Assembly (NCBI RefSeq): GCF_028595325.1
Contig: NZ_JAQQXR010000002.1
Location: 186,001 to 250,000 of the forward strand
Source: Janthinobacterium fluminis
GTDB lineage: Bacteria > Pseudomonadota > Gammaproteobacteria > Burkholderiales > Burkholderiaceae_D
DNA: 64,000 bases
Direction of reading: 5' to 3'
Shown here: piece after piece, positions 18,424 to 30,792 of the stretch
Position numbering within the stretch: the first letter of the stretch is position 1
How the letters are laid out: each line of letters begins with the position of its first letter
The notes under the pieces: generated by a model
The model's input: the letters and a program-made list of their open reading frames with translations, nothing else
Told to the model about the DNA's origin: nothing
The model's database searches: none
Translations under genes and position numbers: made by a program

Positions 18424-20416
18424 TCCGAACACTCCAGATACTCCCGGCGCCGTGATGGGCGCCCCCGACGGCCTTGCTGAGGTCGTCGCCAAGCCGAAGC
18501 GGCGCACCAAGGCGCAGATCGAGGCCGATGCCGCCGCGGCGCTGGCCGGCGACGCGCCGGCCAAGCCGAAACGCCGCGCCAAGGCCAAGGCTGAGGCCGA
18601 TGTTGATGCCGCGCCCGCCGCCGAAGGCGCCGTCGTTGCCGACGCCGCGCCGCCGAAAAAGCCGCGCGCCAAGCCGGCCGCCAAGGCCGAACCGGCTGTG
18701 CCGGACGCGGTCGTGGCCGCGCCGTCCGCCGCCCCCGCAGTGAGCGCCGACTCCGCCGCCGCGCCCGACGCCGCGCCGCAGCAGGAGCGCGGCCGCCGCG
18801 GTCCGCGGCAGATGCGCGCCCAGCAGGCCGACCGCGCGCCGCGCATCAATTTGCCGCGCAACGCCCAGCTGGCCGACGCGCCGGCCGTGGAAACCGTCGA
18901 CGCCGAAGGTAATGTCGTCGCCGCCGCGCCGCGCCAGGAGCGCGCGCCGCGCAACGACGTGCGCGGCGCCGGCAAGAATGCCGGCAAGAGCCGCGGCAAG
19001 GGCCGCCAGTCCGGCCCGGCCGGCGCCGGCAAGGCGAACGAAGCCGACGCCCTGTTCTCTTTCGTGACCTCGGACGCCTTCGATAGCGACGAGCCGGCCA
19101 AGGGCCGCCAGCAGAAGCCGGCCGTGCGCCGCGACCTGACCTCGGACGACGACGCGCCGAAGCTGCACAAGGTGCTGGCCGAGGCCGGCCTCGGTTCGCG
19201 CCGCGACATGGAAGACTTGATCGTGTCGGGCCGCGTGTCCGTTAACGGCGAGCCGGCCCACATCGGCCAGCGCATCCTGCCGACCGACCACGTGCGCATC
19301 AATGGCAAGCTGATACAGCGCCGCGTCAGCAAGAAGCCGCCGCGCGTGCTGGTCTACCACAAGCCGGCCGGCGAAATCGTCAGCCATGACGATCCGGACG
19401 GCCGTCCATCCGTGTTCGACCGCCTGCCGACTATGAAGGCCGGCAAGTGGCTGGCCGTTGGCCGCCTCGACTTCAATACCGAAGGTTTGCTGTTGTTTAC
19501 GACTTCCGGTGATCTGGCGAACCGCCTGATGCACCCGCGCTACGGCATCGACCGCGAATACGCGGTGCGCACGCTGGGCGAGCTGGAAGAGGGCATGCGC
19601 CAGAAACTGCTGGCCGGCGTCGAGCTGGAAGACGGCCTGGCGAACTTCTCGAAGATCGCCGACGGCGGCGGCGAGGGGATCAACAAGTGGTATCGCGTCA
19701 TCATCAGCGAAGGCCGCAACCGCGAGGTGCGCCGCATGTTCGAGGCCATCGGCCTGACCGTGTCGCGGCTGATCCGTACCCGCTACGGCGCGATGATGCT
19801 GCCGAGCGGCTTGAAACGCGGCCGTTGGGAAGAGATGGAAGAAAACACCGTGCGCGACCTGCTGGCCGCCTATGGCATCGAGAAGAAGATGCCGGCCTCG
19901 GGCGACCCGCGCGCGGCTGCCGCCGCCAAGGGACGCCAGGCGCGCGAGTCCGATGAGCCGAACGGCAATCGCCTCGACGTCAGCAACCGCAACGCCGATC
20001 CGTATCCATCGACCGGGCGCGGCGCCGGCCGCGGCCAGCCGCAGGGCCAGTTCGCCGGCCAGGGCCGTCCGCAGGGCCAGGGCCGTCCAGGCGGCCAAGG
20101 CCGTCCGGGTGGTTCCGGCCGTCCCGGCGCCGACAGCCGCGGTCCGGGCCGCGGCCAGGCCGCCGGCCCGTTCGCCGGCCAGCCGCGTTCGTCGGCGGCC
20201 GCGTTCGACGGCCAGGGCCGCGCCCAGGGTCAGGGCCGTCCGCAGGGTCAGGGCCAGGGCCGCGCGCCGGCCCGCCAGCCGGACCCGCTGCAAACCGCTT
20301 TCGGTTTTGCCAACACGGGGCCGCGCCGCAACGGCGGCGGCGCCGGCCAGGGCCGTCCCGCCCAGCCGCGCGGCGGCATGGACCACGGCATGCCGCGCCG
20401 CTCGCGCAAGCCCTAA
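18416..20416 (+). CDS. rluB: 23S rRNA pseudouridine(2605) synthase RluB with long disordered tails
   Basis: Makes pseudouridine in helix 90 of 23S rRNA. It is unusually long, 666 residues against roughly 290 in E. coli. Residues 1-245 are Ala/Lys/Arg-rich low-complexity. An S4 RNA-binding domain follows ([20 protein letters not shown]), then the RsuA/RluB catalytic core with [15 protein letters not shown], whose Asp is catalytic, and [14 protein letters not shown]. Residues about 535-666 are Gly/Gln/Arg/Pro-rich repeats. Long basic tails are common in betaproteobacterial RluB and probably bind RNA. The ATG at 18416 lies inside the 3' end of scpB. Confidence 0.93.
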
Positions 20417-20497
20417 GCCGCAGCGGCGGCGCGTTCGCGCGCCGCCGTGTTGGCGTCTTCATAAGTGTTGTATGAATGCCCTCGGGGCTGCGCGGCA

Positions 20498-20526
20498 TTG
20501 CGGCGCAGTCAAGAAGAGGTTATAAT
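20498..20526 (+). promoter_or_regulatory. Strong sigma-70 promoter of the rimP-nusA-infB operon
   Basis: TTGCGG (20498-20503), a 17-base spacer and a perfect TATAAT (20521-20526). Transcription would start near 20533. That gives a leader of about 150 bases that contains an intrinsic terminator before rimP. Confidence 0.85.
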
Positions 20527-20600
20527 CTGCAGCCTAATAAAAGTTCTCCGCAGGGTGGTTCGGTGGGGAGTGCTTTCATCTGGTTGGGAAATACAAGAAG

Positions 20601-20625
20601 ATGGGCAGATGCCCATTTTTTTTTT
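20601..20625 (+). terminator. Attenuator hairpin in the rimP leader
   Basis: ATGGGC (20601-20606), an AGAT loop, GCCCAT (20611-20616) and a ten-T run to 20625 form an intrinsic terminator between the promoter and rimP. Leader terminators ahead of rimP-nusA-infB are described in other Proteobacteria. They fit feedback by NusA or ribosome maturation; the mechanism in this organism is inferred. Confidence 0.8.
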
Positions 20626-20684
20626 GTTGAACCGTTTGTGGCGGGTTGTTCCTGCGCCGCAACGGCTTGGATCTGGAGAATGAC

Positions 20685-22735
<2,051 letters not shown>

Positions 22736-22781
22736 TTTGAGTATCTTTATCATCTCCGCGACACATAGAAAAGAGGACTGA

Positions 22782-25643
22782 ATGGCGAGTAACAACGTAG
22801 CCCAATTTGCCACCGAACTGAAGATGCCTGCAGATTTGCTGCTGACGCAGCTGCGTTCTGCCGGCGTCGAGAAAAGTTCGACGTCAGATCCATTGTCGAA
22901 AGATGATAAGGACAAGCTTTTGGATCACCTGCGCCGCACGCACGGCGCAGTGGCAGATACTGAGAAAAAGAAAATCACGCTGACGCGCAAGGAAACCACC
23001 GAGATCAAGCAGGCCGATGCCACTGGCAAGTCGCGCACGATCCAGGTCGCCGTCAAGAAAGTGCGCACCTTCGTGCAGCGCGACGACGTCGCGCCGGCGC
23101 CGGTTGCCGAGGCGCCAGCCCCGGCCGCTCCGGTGATCGACGCGGCCGAAGTGGCGCGCCGCGAGGAAGAGGCGCGCCGCCAGGCCGAACTGATCGCCCG
23201 CCAGGAAGCTGAGCTGCGCGAGAAACAGGAACGCCTGGCCAAGCTCGACGCGGAGAAGGAAGCGCAAGCGAAAGCGACGCAAGCGGCCGAACTGAGCGCC
23301 AAGCGCGAAGCGGAAGCGGAAGCGAAGAAAGCCGCCGCCAAGGCAGCCACGGCCGTTGCCGCCGTCGCCGCCGGCGCGCCGGTCGTCGCCGACGACGCCG
23401 CCGCCGAAGAGAAGAAACGCGCGGCCGCCGAGGAGGCGAAGAAAAAAGCCGCCGTCGCGGCCAAGGAAGCGGCCGACAAGGCCGAAGCCACCGACCGCGC
23501 CCGCAAGGCCGTGGCCGACGAAGTCGCGCAGATCAAGGCCATGATGAACGCGCCGCGGCGCGCCATCAAGGCGCCGGAACCGGTGCCCGTGGTCGCCGCC
23601 GTCAAGCCGAAGGCGCCGGAAGGCACGCTGCACAAGCCGGCCGACAAGAAGCCGGGCGACAAGCCGGGCGACAAGAAGCCTGTGGTGGCGGACAAGAAGT
23701 CGATCAAATCGGCGAACGTGTCCTCGACCTGGTCGGACGATGCGAAAAAACGCGGCGCCTCCGGCGCGGCCAAGCCGCGCGGCAACGCGCCGGCGGGCCG
23801 CGACAGCTGGCGCGGCGGTGCCAAGGGCCGTCGCCCCGCGCACCATGACGACCGCGAAACGAATTTCCAGGCGCCTACCGAGGCCGTCGTCAAAGACGTC
23901 CACGTGCCGGAGACGATCACCGTCGCCGAACTGGCGCACAAGATGTCCGTCAAGGCATCCGAAGTCATCAAGCATTTGATGAAACTGGGCCAGATGTGCA
24001 CGATCAACCAGGTGCTGGACCAGGAAACCGCCATGATTCTGGTGGAAGAAATGGGCCACAAGGCGTTCGCCGCCGAGCTCGACGACCCTGAAGCGCTGCT
24101 GGCCGACCTCGGCGAGCACGCCCACTTCGAGGCCAAGCCGCGCGCCCCTGTCGTGACCGTCATGGGTCACGTCGACCACGGCAAGACCTCGCTGCTCGAT
24201 TACATCCGCCGCGCCAAAGTGGCGTCCGGCGAAGCGGGCGGGATTACCCAGCACATCGGCGCTTACCACGTCGAAACGCCGCGCGGCACCATCACCTTCC
24301 TCGACACCCCGGGTCACGAAGCCTTTACGGCCATGCGTGCCCGCGGCGCCCGGGCCACCGACATCGTCATTCTGGTGGTTGCCGCCGACGATGGCGTGAT
24401 GCCGCAAACGAAGGAAGCGATCGCCCACGCGAAAGCGGCCGGCGTGCCGCTGGTGGTCGCCATCAACAAGATCGACAAACCGGGCTCGAACCTGGACCGC
24501 GTCAAGCAGGAACTGGTTGCCGAACAAGTCGTGCCGGAAGAATACGGCGGCGAATCGCCGTTCGTGCCCGTGTCGGCGAAAACCGGTGCCGGCATCGACG
24601 ACCTGCTCGAGCAAGTGCTGCTGCAGGCCGAGGTGCTGGAACTGACGGCCGCCATCGACGCGCCGGCCCGCGGCCTGGTGGTCGAGGCCCGTCTGGACAA
24701 GGGCCGCGGCCCCGTCGCGACGATCCTGGTGCAGTCCGGCACGCTCAAGCGCGGCGACGTCGTGCTGGCCGGCTCTTCCTATGGCCGCGTGCGCGCCATG
24801 CTGGACGAAAACGGCAAGGCCATCACCGAAGCGGGTCCATCGATTCCTGTGGAAATCCAGGGCTTGACGGAAGTGCCGGTGGCCGGCGAGGAAGTGGTCG
24901 TCATGGCCGACGAGCGCAAAGCGCGCGAAATCGGTCTGTTCCGCCAAGGTAAGTTCCGCGACGTCAAACTGGCTAAGCAGCAAGCGTCGAAACTGGAAAA
25001 CATGTTCGACCAGATGTCCGAAGGCGAAGTCAAAAACCTGCCGCTCATCATCAAGACCGATGTGCAGGGTTCGCAAGAGGCGCTGGTGCAGTCGCTGCAA
25101 AAACTGTCGACCTCGGAAGTGCGGGTTCAGGTGGTGCACGCCGGCGTCGGCGGCATCACGGAAACCGACGTCAACCTGGCGATCGCCTCGAAAGGCGTTA
25201 TCATCGGCTTCAACGCCCGTGCCGACGCGCAGGCGCGCAAGCTGGCCGAGTCGAACGGCGTCGATATCCGCTACTACAACATCATTTACGATGCGATCGA
25301 CGAGATCAAATCGGCCTTGTCGGGCATGTTGTCGCCAGAGAAGCGCGAAAGCGTCATCGGCCAGGTCGAGATTCGCCAGGTCATCCTGGTGTCGAAAGTG
25401 GGCGCGATTGCCGGCTGTCTGGTCACCGACGGCGTCGTCAAGCGCGGCTCCTCGGTACGTTTGTTGCGCAACAACATCGTCACCTGGACCGGCGAAATCG
25501 ACTCGCTGAAGCGCTTCAAGGACGACGCGAAAGAAGTGCGTTCCGGCTTCGAGTGCGGTCTGTCGCTCAAAGGCTACAACGACATCGAAGTCGGCGACGT
25601 ACTGGAAGTGTTCGAAGTCCAGGAAATCGCGCGTACACTGTAA
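22782..25643 (+). CDS. infB: Translation initiation factor IF-2
   Basis: GTPase that places fMet-tRNA on the 30S subunit and joins the 50S. It has 953 residues. It has an N-terminal IF2 domain, then a long charged Ala/Glu/Lys-rich linker (about 60-370) containing the internal ATG and coiled-coil-like [14 protein letters not shown]. The G domain starts near residue 460 with G1 [10 protein letters not shown]3 DTPGHEAF and G4 NKID. Domains II-IV follow, with [15 protein letters not shown] and a C-terminal [20 protein letters not shown]. It sits in the conserved operon between nusA and rbfA. A hairpin (25654-25679) follows the stop. Confidence 0.97.
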   Translation: MASNNVAQFATELKMPADLLLTQLRSAGVEKSSTSDPLSKDDKDKLLDHLRRTHGAVADTEKKKITLTRKETTEIKQADATGKSRTIQVAVKKVRTFVQRDDVAPAPVAEAPAPAAPVIDAAEVARREEEARRQAELIARQEAELREKQERLAKLDAEKEAQAKATQAAELSAKREAEAEAKKAAAKAATAVAAVAAGAPVVADDAAAEEKKRAAAEEAKKKAAVAAKEAADKAEATDRARKAVADEVAQIKAMMNAPRRAIKAPEPVPVVAAVKPKAPEGTLHKPADKKPGDKPGDKKPVVADKKSIKSANVSSTWSDDAKKRGASGAAKPRGNAPAGRDSWRGGAKGRRPAHHDDRETNFQAPTEAVVKDVHVPETITVAELAHKMSVKASEVIKHLMKLGQMCTINQVLDQETAMILVEEMGHKAFAAELDDPEALLADLGEHAHFEAKPRAPVVTVMGHVDHGKTSLLDYIRRAKVASGEAGGITQHIGAYHVETPRGTITFLDTPGHEAFTAMRARGARATDIVILVVAADDGVMPQTKEAIAHAKAAGVPLVVAINKIDKPGSNLDRVKQELVAEQVVPEEYGGESPFVPVSAKTGAGIDDLLEQVLLQAEVLELTAAIDAPARGLVVEARLDKGRGPVATILVQSGTLKRGDVVLAGSSYGRVRAMLDENGKAITEAGPSIPVEIQGLTEVPVAGEEVVVMADERKAREIGLFRQGKFRDVKLAKQQASKLENMFDQMSEGEVKNLPLIIKTDVQGSQEALVQSLQKLSTSEVRVQVVHAGVGGITETDVNLAIASKGVIIGFNARADAQARKLAESNGVDIRYYNIIYDAIDEIKSALSGMLSPEKRESVIGQVEIRQVILVSKVGAIAGCLVTDGVVKRGSSVRLLRNNIVTWTGEIDSLKRFKDDAKEVRSGFECGLSLKGYNDIEVGDVLEVFEVQEIARTL

Positions 25644-25686
25644 TAGCAACACGGCTGCGGGCCTATGGTGGTCCGCAGCAACACGT

Positions 25687-25731
25687 AGGGCGCACGAGCG
25701 TCGCGGCATGCCGCGATCGCGAATGCGCCCT
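25687..25731. repeat. Interrupted palindrome between infB and rbfA
   Basis: Outer arms AGGGCGCA/TGCGCCCT flank a perfect 14-base palindrome, CGCGGCATGCCGCG (25702-25715), with extra pairs between. Another stem, GCTGCGG/CCGCAGC (25654-25679), lies just upstream. There is no T run, so a role in mRNA processing or as a REP-type repeat is more likely than termination. Confidence 0.55.
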
Positions 25732-25758
25732 GCGGCACTTTAGGAAACCGTCATTATC

Positions 25759-26172
25759 ATGGCCAAACATAGCAAAACCATGCCAGCCCGCGGCTTGCGC
25801 GTGGCCGACCAGATCCAGCGCGACCTGGCCGAAATCCTCGCCTACGACCTGAAAGACCCGCGCGTCGGCATGGTCACCGTCACCGAGGTGCAGATCACCC
25901 CCGACTACGCCCACGCCAAAGTCTTCTTCACGATGCTCAAAGACAGCAAGGAAGCCGTCAAGAACACCGTCGAGGGCCTGGGCGCCGCCTCCGGCTACAT
26001 CCGCGGCCAGCTGGGCAAGCGCCTGCACATCCACACCCTGCCGCAACTGCACTTCGTCTACGACTCCTCGACCTCGCGCGGCATGGAAATGTCGCTGCTG
26101 ATCGACAAGGCCAACGCCGTGCGCGCCGCCGACGCCGAGCCGGACGCGCCCAAGGACGCGGACGCGGAATAA
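25759..26172 (+). CDS. rbfA: 30S ribosome-binding factor A
   Basis: RbfA, a KH-type protein that binds pre-30S subunits and is needed for 16S 5'-end maturation and cold adaptation. It has 137 residues, normal size. It carries [25 protein letters not shown], which I recognise as the conserved N-terminal region, and [20 protein letters not shown] near the end. The C-terminus is acidic. It lies 12 bases before truB in the operon. Confidence 0.95.
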   Translation: MAKHSKTMPARGLRVADQIQRDLAEILAYDLKDPRVGMVTVTEVQITPDYAHAKVFFTMLKDSKEAVKNTVEGLGAASGYIRGQLGKRLHIHTLPQLHFVYDSSTSRGMEMSLLIDKANAVRAADAEPDAPKDADAE

Positions 26173-26184
26173 GCGGCCGGCACG

Positions 26185-27111
26185 ATGAAACCAAGCTCAC
26201 CGAAAAAGATCCGCGACCTCGTCGACGGCGTGCTGCTGCTCGACAAGCCGGTCGGTTTTTCCAGCAACGACGCGCTGATCAAGGCCAAGCGCGTGCTCAA
26301 CGCCAAGAAAGCCGGCCACACCGGCACGCTCGACCCCTTCGCCACCGGCTTGCTGCCGCTGTGCTTCGGCGAAGCGACCAAATTCTCGCAAGACTTGCTG
26401 GAAGCGGACAAGACCTACGAAACCGTCGTGCACCTGGGGCAAAACACCGACACGGGCGACACCGAAGGCGCAGTCATCCAGGAGCGCCCCGTGGCCGTCA
26501 CGCGCGAGCAGATCGAAGCCGTGCTGGAACGCTACCGCGGCCCCATCCTGCAAACGCCGCCGATGTACTCGGCGCTCAAGCGCGACGGCAAGCCGCTGTA
26601 CGAATACGCGCGCGCCGGCATCACGCTGGAGCGCGAGGCGCGCCCCGTGACCATCCACAAGCTCGAACTGCTGGCCTATGAAGCGCCGTACCTGACGCTG
26701 TCGGTCACCTGCAGCAAAGGCACCTACATCCGCGTGCTGGGCGAAGACATCGGCAACGCGCTGGGCTGCGGCGCCCACCTGAAGGCGCTGCGGCGCACCC
26801 AGGTCGGCGCGTTGACGCTGGACCAGGTCGTCACGCTGGACGCGCTGCTCGGCCACGCCGCGCCGCTGAGCCTGCTGGCGCCCGTCGACGCGCTGCTATC
26901 CTCGTTCCCGGCCGTCAGCCTGACGGCCGAGCTGGCGAAACGCTTCCTGCAAGGGCAGCGCCTGGCGCTGGGCAAAGAAGAGGCCGTGGCCGTGCCGGCC
27001 GAACTGGGCCGCGTGCGCGTCTACGCGGACGGCCGCCTGCTCGGCACCGGCACCATGCAAGAATACGCCATCCTCGCGCCCGAGCGCCTGATCGCCACCG
27101 CCCAGCAATAA
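26185..27111 (+). CDS. truB: tRNA pseudouridine(55) synthase TruB
   Basis: Converts U55 in the T-loop of tRNAs to pseudouridine. It has 308 residues: [33 protein letters not shown] with catalytic Asp50, [17 protein letters not shown] and [15 protein letters not shown], followed by a C-terminal PUA-like region (about 235-308). It is the last gene of the rimP operon. A large REP-like palindrome lies 12 bases after the stop and may end or stabilise the transcript. Confidence 0.96.
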   Translation: MKPSSPKKIRDLVDGVLLLDKPVGFSSNDALIKAKRVLNAKKAGHTGTLDPFATGLLPLCFGEATKFSQDLLEADKTYETVVHLGQNTDTGDTEGAVIQERPVAVTREQIEAVLERYRGPILQTPPMYSALKRDGKPLYEYARAGITLEREARPVTIHKLELLAYEAPYLTLSVTCSKGTYIRVLGEDIGNALGCGAHLKALRRTQVGALTLDQVVTLDALLGHAAPLSLLAPVDALLSSFPAVSLTAELAKRFLQGQRLALGKEEAVAVPAELGRVRVYADGRLLGTGTMQEYAILAPERLIATAQQ

Positions 27112-27123
27112 TTGCTTCACCCC

Positions 27124-27188
27124 CTGGGGTCAGGTCTAGACATGACGGTTTTCTCCGGAAAAACCGCCATGTCTAGACCTGACCCCAG
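27124..27188. repeat. Large REP-like palindrome with CTGGGGTCAGG ends
   Basis: Two arms of about 29 bases (27124-27152 and 27160-27188) form a near-perfect stem with one mismatch around a seven-base loop. The tips are CTGGGGTCAGG and CCTGACCCCAG. The ends match the style of the palindrome at 16019-16075, while the cores differ. It lies just downstream of truB. Confidence 0.8.
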
Positions 27189-27345
27189 CTTCGAGGGGGC
27201 TGGAAATTGACGGGGATCAAATCGGGAATTGCCTTAAATACAGCAATTTGGCGGCGCGGCGCCCGGCCGCGGCACGGGCGGTTTCGCCACAATCGCAGCA
27301 AGTCGTTGAAATTGCGGGAAGTTTTAGGATGGTTGCAGGACAATA

Positions 27346-27354
27346 TGCTATACT
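27346..27354 (+). promoter_or_regulatory. Extended -10 promoter upstream of typA
   Basis: TGCTATACT (TG at 27346-27347, TATACT at 27349-27354) is an extended -10 element 85 bases before the typA ATG. No clear -35 is seen at the right spacing, which extended -10 promoters can tolerate. Confidence 0.55.
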
Positions 27355-27438
27355 ACGCGGTTCCGGAATCAGGCAAGCTTTCAGATATCTCGTACATCTC
27401 CGTACACACCCCGCAGTTTTTCTGTAAATACTACGACC

Positions 27439-29271
27439 ATGTCAAATACAAAACGCGCAATACGTAACATCGCCATCATCGCTCACGTTGACCACGGCAA
27501 AACCACTCTCGTCGACAAGCTGCTGCGTCAATCCGGTACTTTCCGCGAGAACCAGCAGGTTGAAAACCGGGTCATGGACTCGAACGACCTCGAAAAGGAA
27601 CGCGGCATTACGATTTTGTCGAAAAACTGCGCGGTTGAGTACGAAGGCACCCACATCAATATCGTCGACACCCCAGGCCACGCCGACTTCGGCGGCGAAG
27701 TGGAGCGCGTGCTGTCGATGGTGGATTCGGTGTTGCTGCTGGTCGATGCACAGGAAGGCCCGATGCCGCAAACCCGTTTCGTCACGCGCAAGGCGCTGGC
27801 GCTGGGTCTGAAGCCTATCGTCGTCATCAACAAGATCGACCGTCCGGGCGCGCGTCCGGACTGGGCCATCAACGCCACTTTCGAACTGTTCGACAAACTG
27901 GGCGCCACCGACGAGCAGCTGGACTTCCCGGTGGTCTACGCTTCGGCACTGAACGGCTACGCCAGCCTGAACGCGGACGACCGCGAAGGCACGATGAAGC
28001 CGCTGTTCGAAGCGATCCTGAAGCACGTGCCTGCCCGTGACGACGACCAGGACGGCCCGCTGCAATTCCAGATCACCTCGCTGGACTATTCTTCCTACGT
28101 CGGCAAGATCGGCATCGGCCGCATCACCCGCGGCCGCGTCAAGGCGCTGCAAGACGTGATCGTGCTGAACGGTCCCGATTCGACCCCGATCAAGGCGCGC
28201 GTCAACCAGGTGCTGAACTTCAAGGGCCTGGAGCGCGTGATCGTCGACGAAGCGGTCGCCGGCGACATCATCCTGATCAACGGTATCGAAGACATCGGCA
28301 TCGGTTCCACCGTGTGCGCACCGGACACCCCGGACGCGCTGCCGATGCTGACCGTCGATGAGCCGACGCTGACGATGAACTTCATGGTCAACAACTCGCC
28401 GCTGGCCGGCCGCGAAGGCAAGTTCGTCACCAGCCGCCAGTTGCGCGACCGTCTGGACCGCGAATTGAAGGCCAACGTTGCTCTGCGCGTGGCGCCGACC
28501 GACGACGACACGATTTTCGAAGTGTCCGGCCGCGGCGAGCTGCACCTGACGATTTTGATCGAAAACATGCGCCGCGAAGGTTTCGAGCTGGCCGTGTCGC
28601 GTCCGCGCGTGGTCTACAAGATGGTCGATGGCGTGCGCCAGGAGCCGTTCGAGCTGCTGACCGTTGACGTCGAAGAAGCCAACCAGGGCGGCGTGATGGA
28701 AGAACTGGGCCGTCGCCGCGGCGATCTGCAAAACATGGAATCCGATTCCAAGGGCCGTGTGCGCCTGGAATACCGCATCCCTGCGCGCGGCCTGATCGGC
28801 TTCCAGTCCGAGTTCATGACGCTGACGCGCGGCACCGGTCTGATGAGCCACATTTTCGATGCCTACGCTCCGGTCGACAACACCAAGGGCGAACTGGGCG
28901 GCCGCCGCAACGGCGTGCTGATTTCGCAGGACGACGGCGCCGCCGTTGCCTACGCCATCTGGAAACTGCAAGACCGCGGCCGTATGTTCGTGGTCCACAA
29001 CGACCCAGTGTACGAAGGCATGATCATCGGTATCCACTCGCGCGACAACGACCTGGTCGTGAACCCGATCAAGGGCAAGCAGCTGACCAACGTGCGTTCC
29101 TCGGGCACCGACGAAGCGGTGCGCCTGGTGCCGCCTATCGTCATGTCGCTGGAATACGCGGTTGAATTCATCGACGACGACGAACTGGTCGAAATCACGC
29201 CGAAGAGCATCCGTCTGCGCAAGCGCTTCCTGAAAGAGCACGAGCGCAAGCGTAGCTCGCGCGAAGCGTAA
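27439..29271 (+). CDS. typA: Translational GTPase TypA/BipA
   Basis: Ribosome-associated GTPase related to EF-G, involved in 50S assembly and stress adaptation. It has 610 residues, typical length. G1 [12 protein letters not shown], switch [16 protein letters not shown]3 [15 protein letters not shown] and G4 [12 protein letters not shown] are present. The C-terminal half has the BipA-specific [20 protein letters not shown] and [20 protein letters not shown]. It is transcribed from its own promoter (27346-27354); the long gap before it separates it from truB. Confidence 0.97.
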   Translation: MSNTKRAIRNIAIIAHVDHGKTTLVDKLLRQSGTFRENQQVENRVMDSNDLEKERGITILSKNCAVEYEGTHINIVDTPGHADFGGEVERVLSMVDSVLLLVDAQEGPMPQTRFVTRKALALGLKPIVVINKIDRPGARPDWAINATFELFDKLGATDEQLDFPVVYASALNGYASLNADDREGTMKPLFEAILKHVPARDDDQDGPLQFQITSLDYSSYVGKIGIGRITRGRVKALQDVIVLNGPDSTPIKARVNQVLNFKGLERVIVDEAVAGDIILINGIEDIGIGSTVCAPDTPDALPMLTVDEPTLTMNFMVNNSPLAGREGKFVTSRQLRDRLDRELKANVALRVAPTDDDTIFEVSGRGELHLTILIENMRREGFELAVSRPRVVYKMVDGVRQEPFELLTVDVEEANQGGVMEELGRRRGDLQNMESDSKGRVRLEYRIPARGLIGFQSEFMTLTRGTGLMSHIFDAYAPVDNTKGELGGRRNGVLISQDDGAAVAYAIWKLQDRGRMFVVHNDPVYEGMIIGIHSRDNDLVVNPIKGKQLTNVRSSGTDEAVRLVPPIVMSLEYAVEFIDDDELVEITPKSIRLRKRFLKEHERKRSSREA

Positions 29272-29396
29272 GCGTTTTCGGTATCGTCCCGGGGCTGGCC
29301 CCGGGAATGTAGCCCGCTGTTCCCGCAAAGCCCGCAACGGCGAAGCGGGGCAGCGGGTTTGCCATTTTTGCCGCCATTTTTTGTAGTGAGTGTATT

Positions 29397-30395
29397 GTGA
29401 CCGCCCGAACCCTGCCTTCCCGCCGCCTGTCCGTCGCCCCGATGATGGACTGGACCGACCGCCACTGCCGCGTTTTCCACCGCCAGATCACGCGCCACAC
29501 CTGGCTCTACACCGAGATGGTGACGACGGGCGCGCTGGTGTACGGCGACGTGGCGCGGCATTTGCAGTTCAACGAGGAGGAGCATCCCGTCGCGCTGCAA
29601 CTGGGCGGCAGCGATCCGGCCGACCTGGCCACCAGCGCCAGGCTGGGCCAGCAGTGGGGCTACGACGAGATCAACCTGAATTGCGGCTGCCCGTCGGAGC
29701 GGGTGCAGAAGGGCGCGTTCGGCGCCTGCCTGATGGCCGAGCCGCAACTGGTGGCCGACTGCGTGAAGGCGATGCGCGACGCCGTGAGCATCGACGTCAC
29801 CGTCAAGCACCGCATCGGCATCGACCAGTCCGAGTCCTACGACTTCGTGCGCGACTTTGTCGGCACGGTGGCCGGCGCCGGTTGCAGGACGTTTATCGTG
29901 CACGCCCGCAACGCCATCCTGAAGGGCCTGAGCCCGAAGGAAAACCGCGAAATTCCGCCGCTGAAATACGACTTCGCCTACCAGTTGAAGCGCGACTTCC
30001 CCGATTTTGAAATCATCATCAACGGCGCCATCAAGACGCAGGACGAGATCGACCTGCATTTGCGGCAGGTCGACGGCGTCATGCTGGGCCGCGAGGCTTA
30101 CCACAATCCGTATTCGATGGCGCAGTTCGACCAGCGCTATTACGGCGACGATTCCGCCGTGAAAAGCCGCGACGAGGTGCTGGCGGCGATGATCCCGTAT
30201 ATCCAGGCGCAGCTGGCGAAAGACGGCGGCCGCGGCTTGAAATTGAACAGCATCACGCGCCATATGCTGGGCCTGATGCAGGGCCTGGCCGGCGCCCGCG
30301 GCTTCCGCCAAACCTTGTCCGACGCCAGCAAACTGGCCGCCGGCGACGCCAATTTGTTGCTCGAAGCGGCCGCCCGGGTCGCGCAGCACGCATAA
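29397..30395 (+). CDS. dusA: tRNA dihydrouridine(20/20a) synthase DusA
   Basis: FMN-dependent enzyme that reduces uridine 20/20a in the tRNA D-loop. It has 332 residues: RRLSVAPMMDWTDRHCR at the N-terminus, LQLGGSDP, NLNCGCPSERVQKGAFGACLM with the catalytic Cys, and TVKHRIGID. The start is a GTG at 29397; no ATG fits the family N-terminus. Just upstream, 29287-29308 can form a GTCCCGGGG-type stem that may help end typA transcription. A 14-bp stem-loop follows the gene. Confidence 0.95.
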   Translation: MTARTLPSRRLSVAPMMDWTDRHCRVFHRQITRHTWLYTEMVTTGALVYGDVARHLQFNEEEHPVALQLGGSDPADLATSARLGQQWGYDEINLNCGCPSERVQKGAFGACLMAEPQLVADCVKAMRDAVSIDVTVKHRIGIDQSESYDFVRDFVGTVAGAGCRTFIVHARNAILKGLSPKENREIPPLKYDFAYQLKRDFPDFEIIINGAIKTQDEIDLHLRQVDGVMLGREAYHNPYSMAQFDQRYYGDDSAVKSRDEVLAAMIPYIQAQLAKDGGRGLKLNSITRHMLGLMQGLAGARGFRQTLSDASKLAAGDANLLLEAAARVAQHA

Positions 30396-30408
30396 ATCTC
30401 CGCCGTTT

Positions 30409-30443
30409 TCCACTTTTGCCGTGCAAGAAACGGCAAAAGTGGA
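30409..30443 (+). terminator. Stem-loop downstream of dusA
   Basis: A perfect 14-bp stem, TCCACTTTTGCCGT (30409-30422) with its complement at 30430-30443 and a seven-base loop, lies 13 bases after the dusA stop. Only a short T stretch follows (gtttcta), so it may be a modest terminator or a 3' stability hairpin. Confidence 0.6.
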
Positions 30444-30489
30444 GTTTCTACACAGAAAGTCAATGTGCAAATTTCCAACACCATAATGC

Positions 30490-30519
30490 TTGCTTTGAGG
30501 CAAAACATGCATCTATAAT
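30490..30519 (+). promoter_or_regulatory. Sigma-70 promoter upstream of the chemoreceptor gene
   Basis: TTGCTT (30490-30495), an 18-base spacer and a perfect TATAAT (30514-30519) lie in an AT-rich gene-free stretch. The transcript would have a leader of about 265 bases, including a GTGCC-GCA-GGCAC hairpin near 30565 and an eight-T run. That could be regulatory, but nothing more can be shown. Confidence 0.6.
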
Positions 30520-30792
30520 TCAATTCCGGCAAATATTTTTCACAATGTTTTCTTTTTGTTTCAGTGCCGCAGGCACCGTCGCAAGGGATTTTTTTTGTGG
30601 GGATTTTGCATTCGCAGTCATAACTTTTTGACATGCGGATTTCAGGTTTCAGTAAACGAGGCTGCGTCTGGCCGGTGTCCCTTGCGTCGTGTTCGGCGCG
30701 GGCGGATCACCGGCGGGACGCGGCCTTCGTCATGTATCAGCATCAGCACCTTGGGCACATTCTATTCACAGAATCACTTACGAAGAGCCGAA

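Noticed and set aside
22884..25709. 941-residue ORF opposite infB
   Set aside because: Shadow frame of IF-2; His/Arg/Phe-rich with no recognisable domain.
27207..27467. 86-residue ORF running into typA
   Set aside because: Crosses the typA promoter, has no family features and is out of frame with typA.
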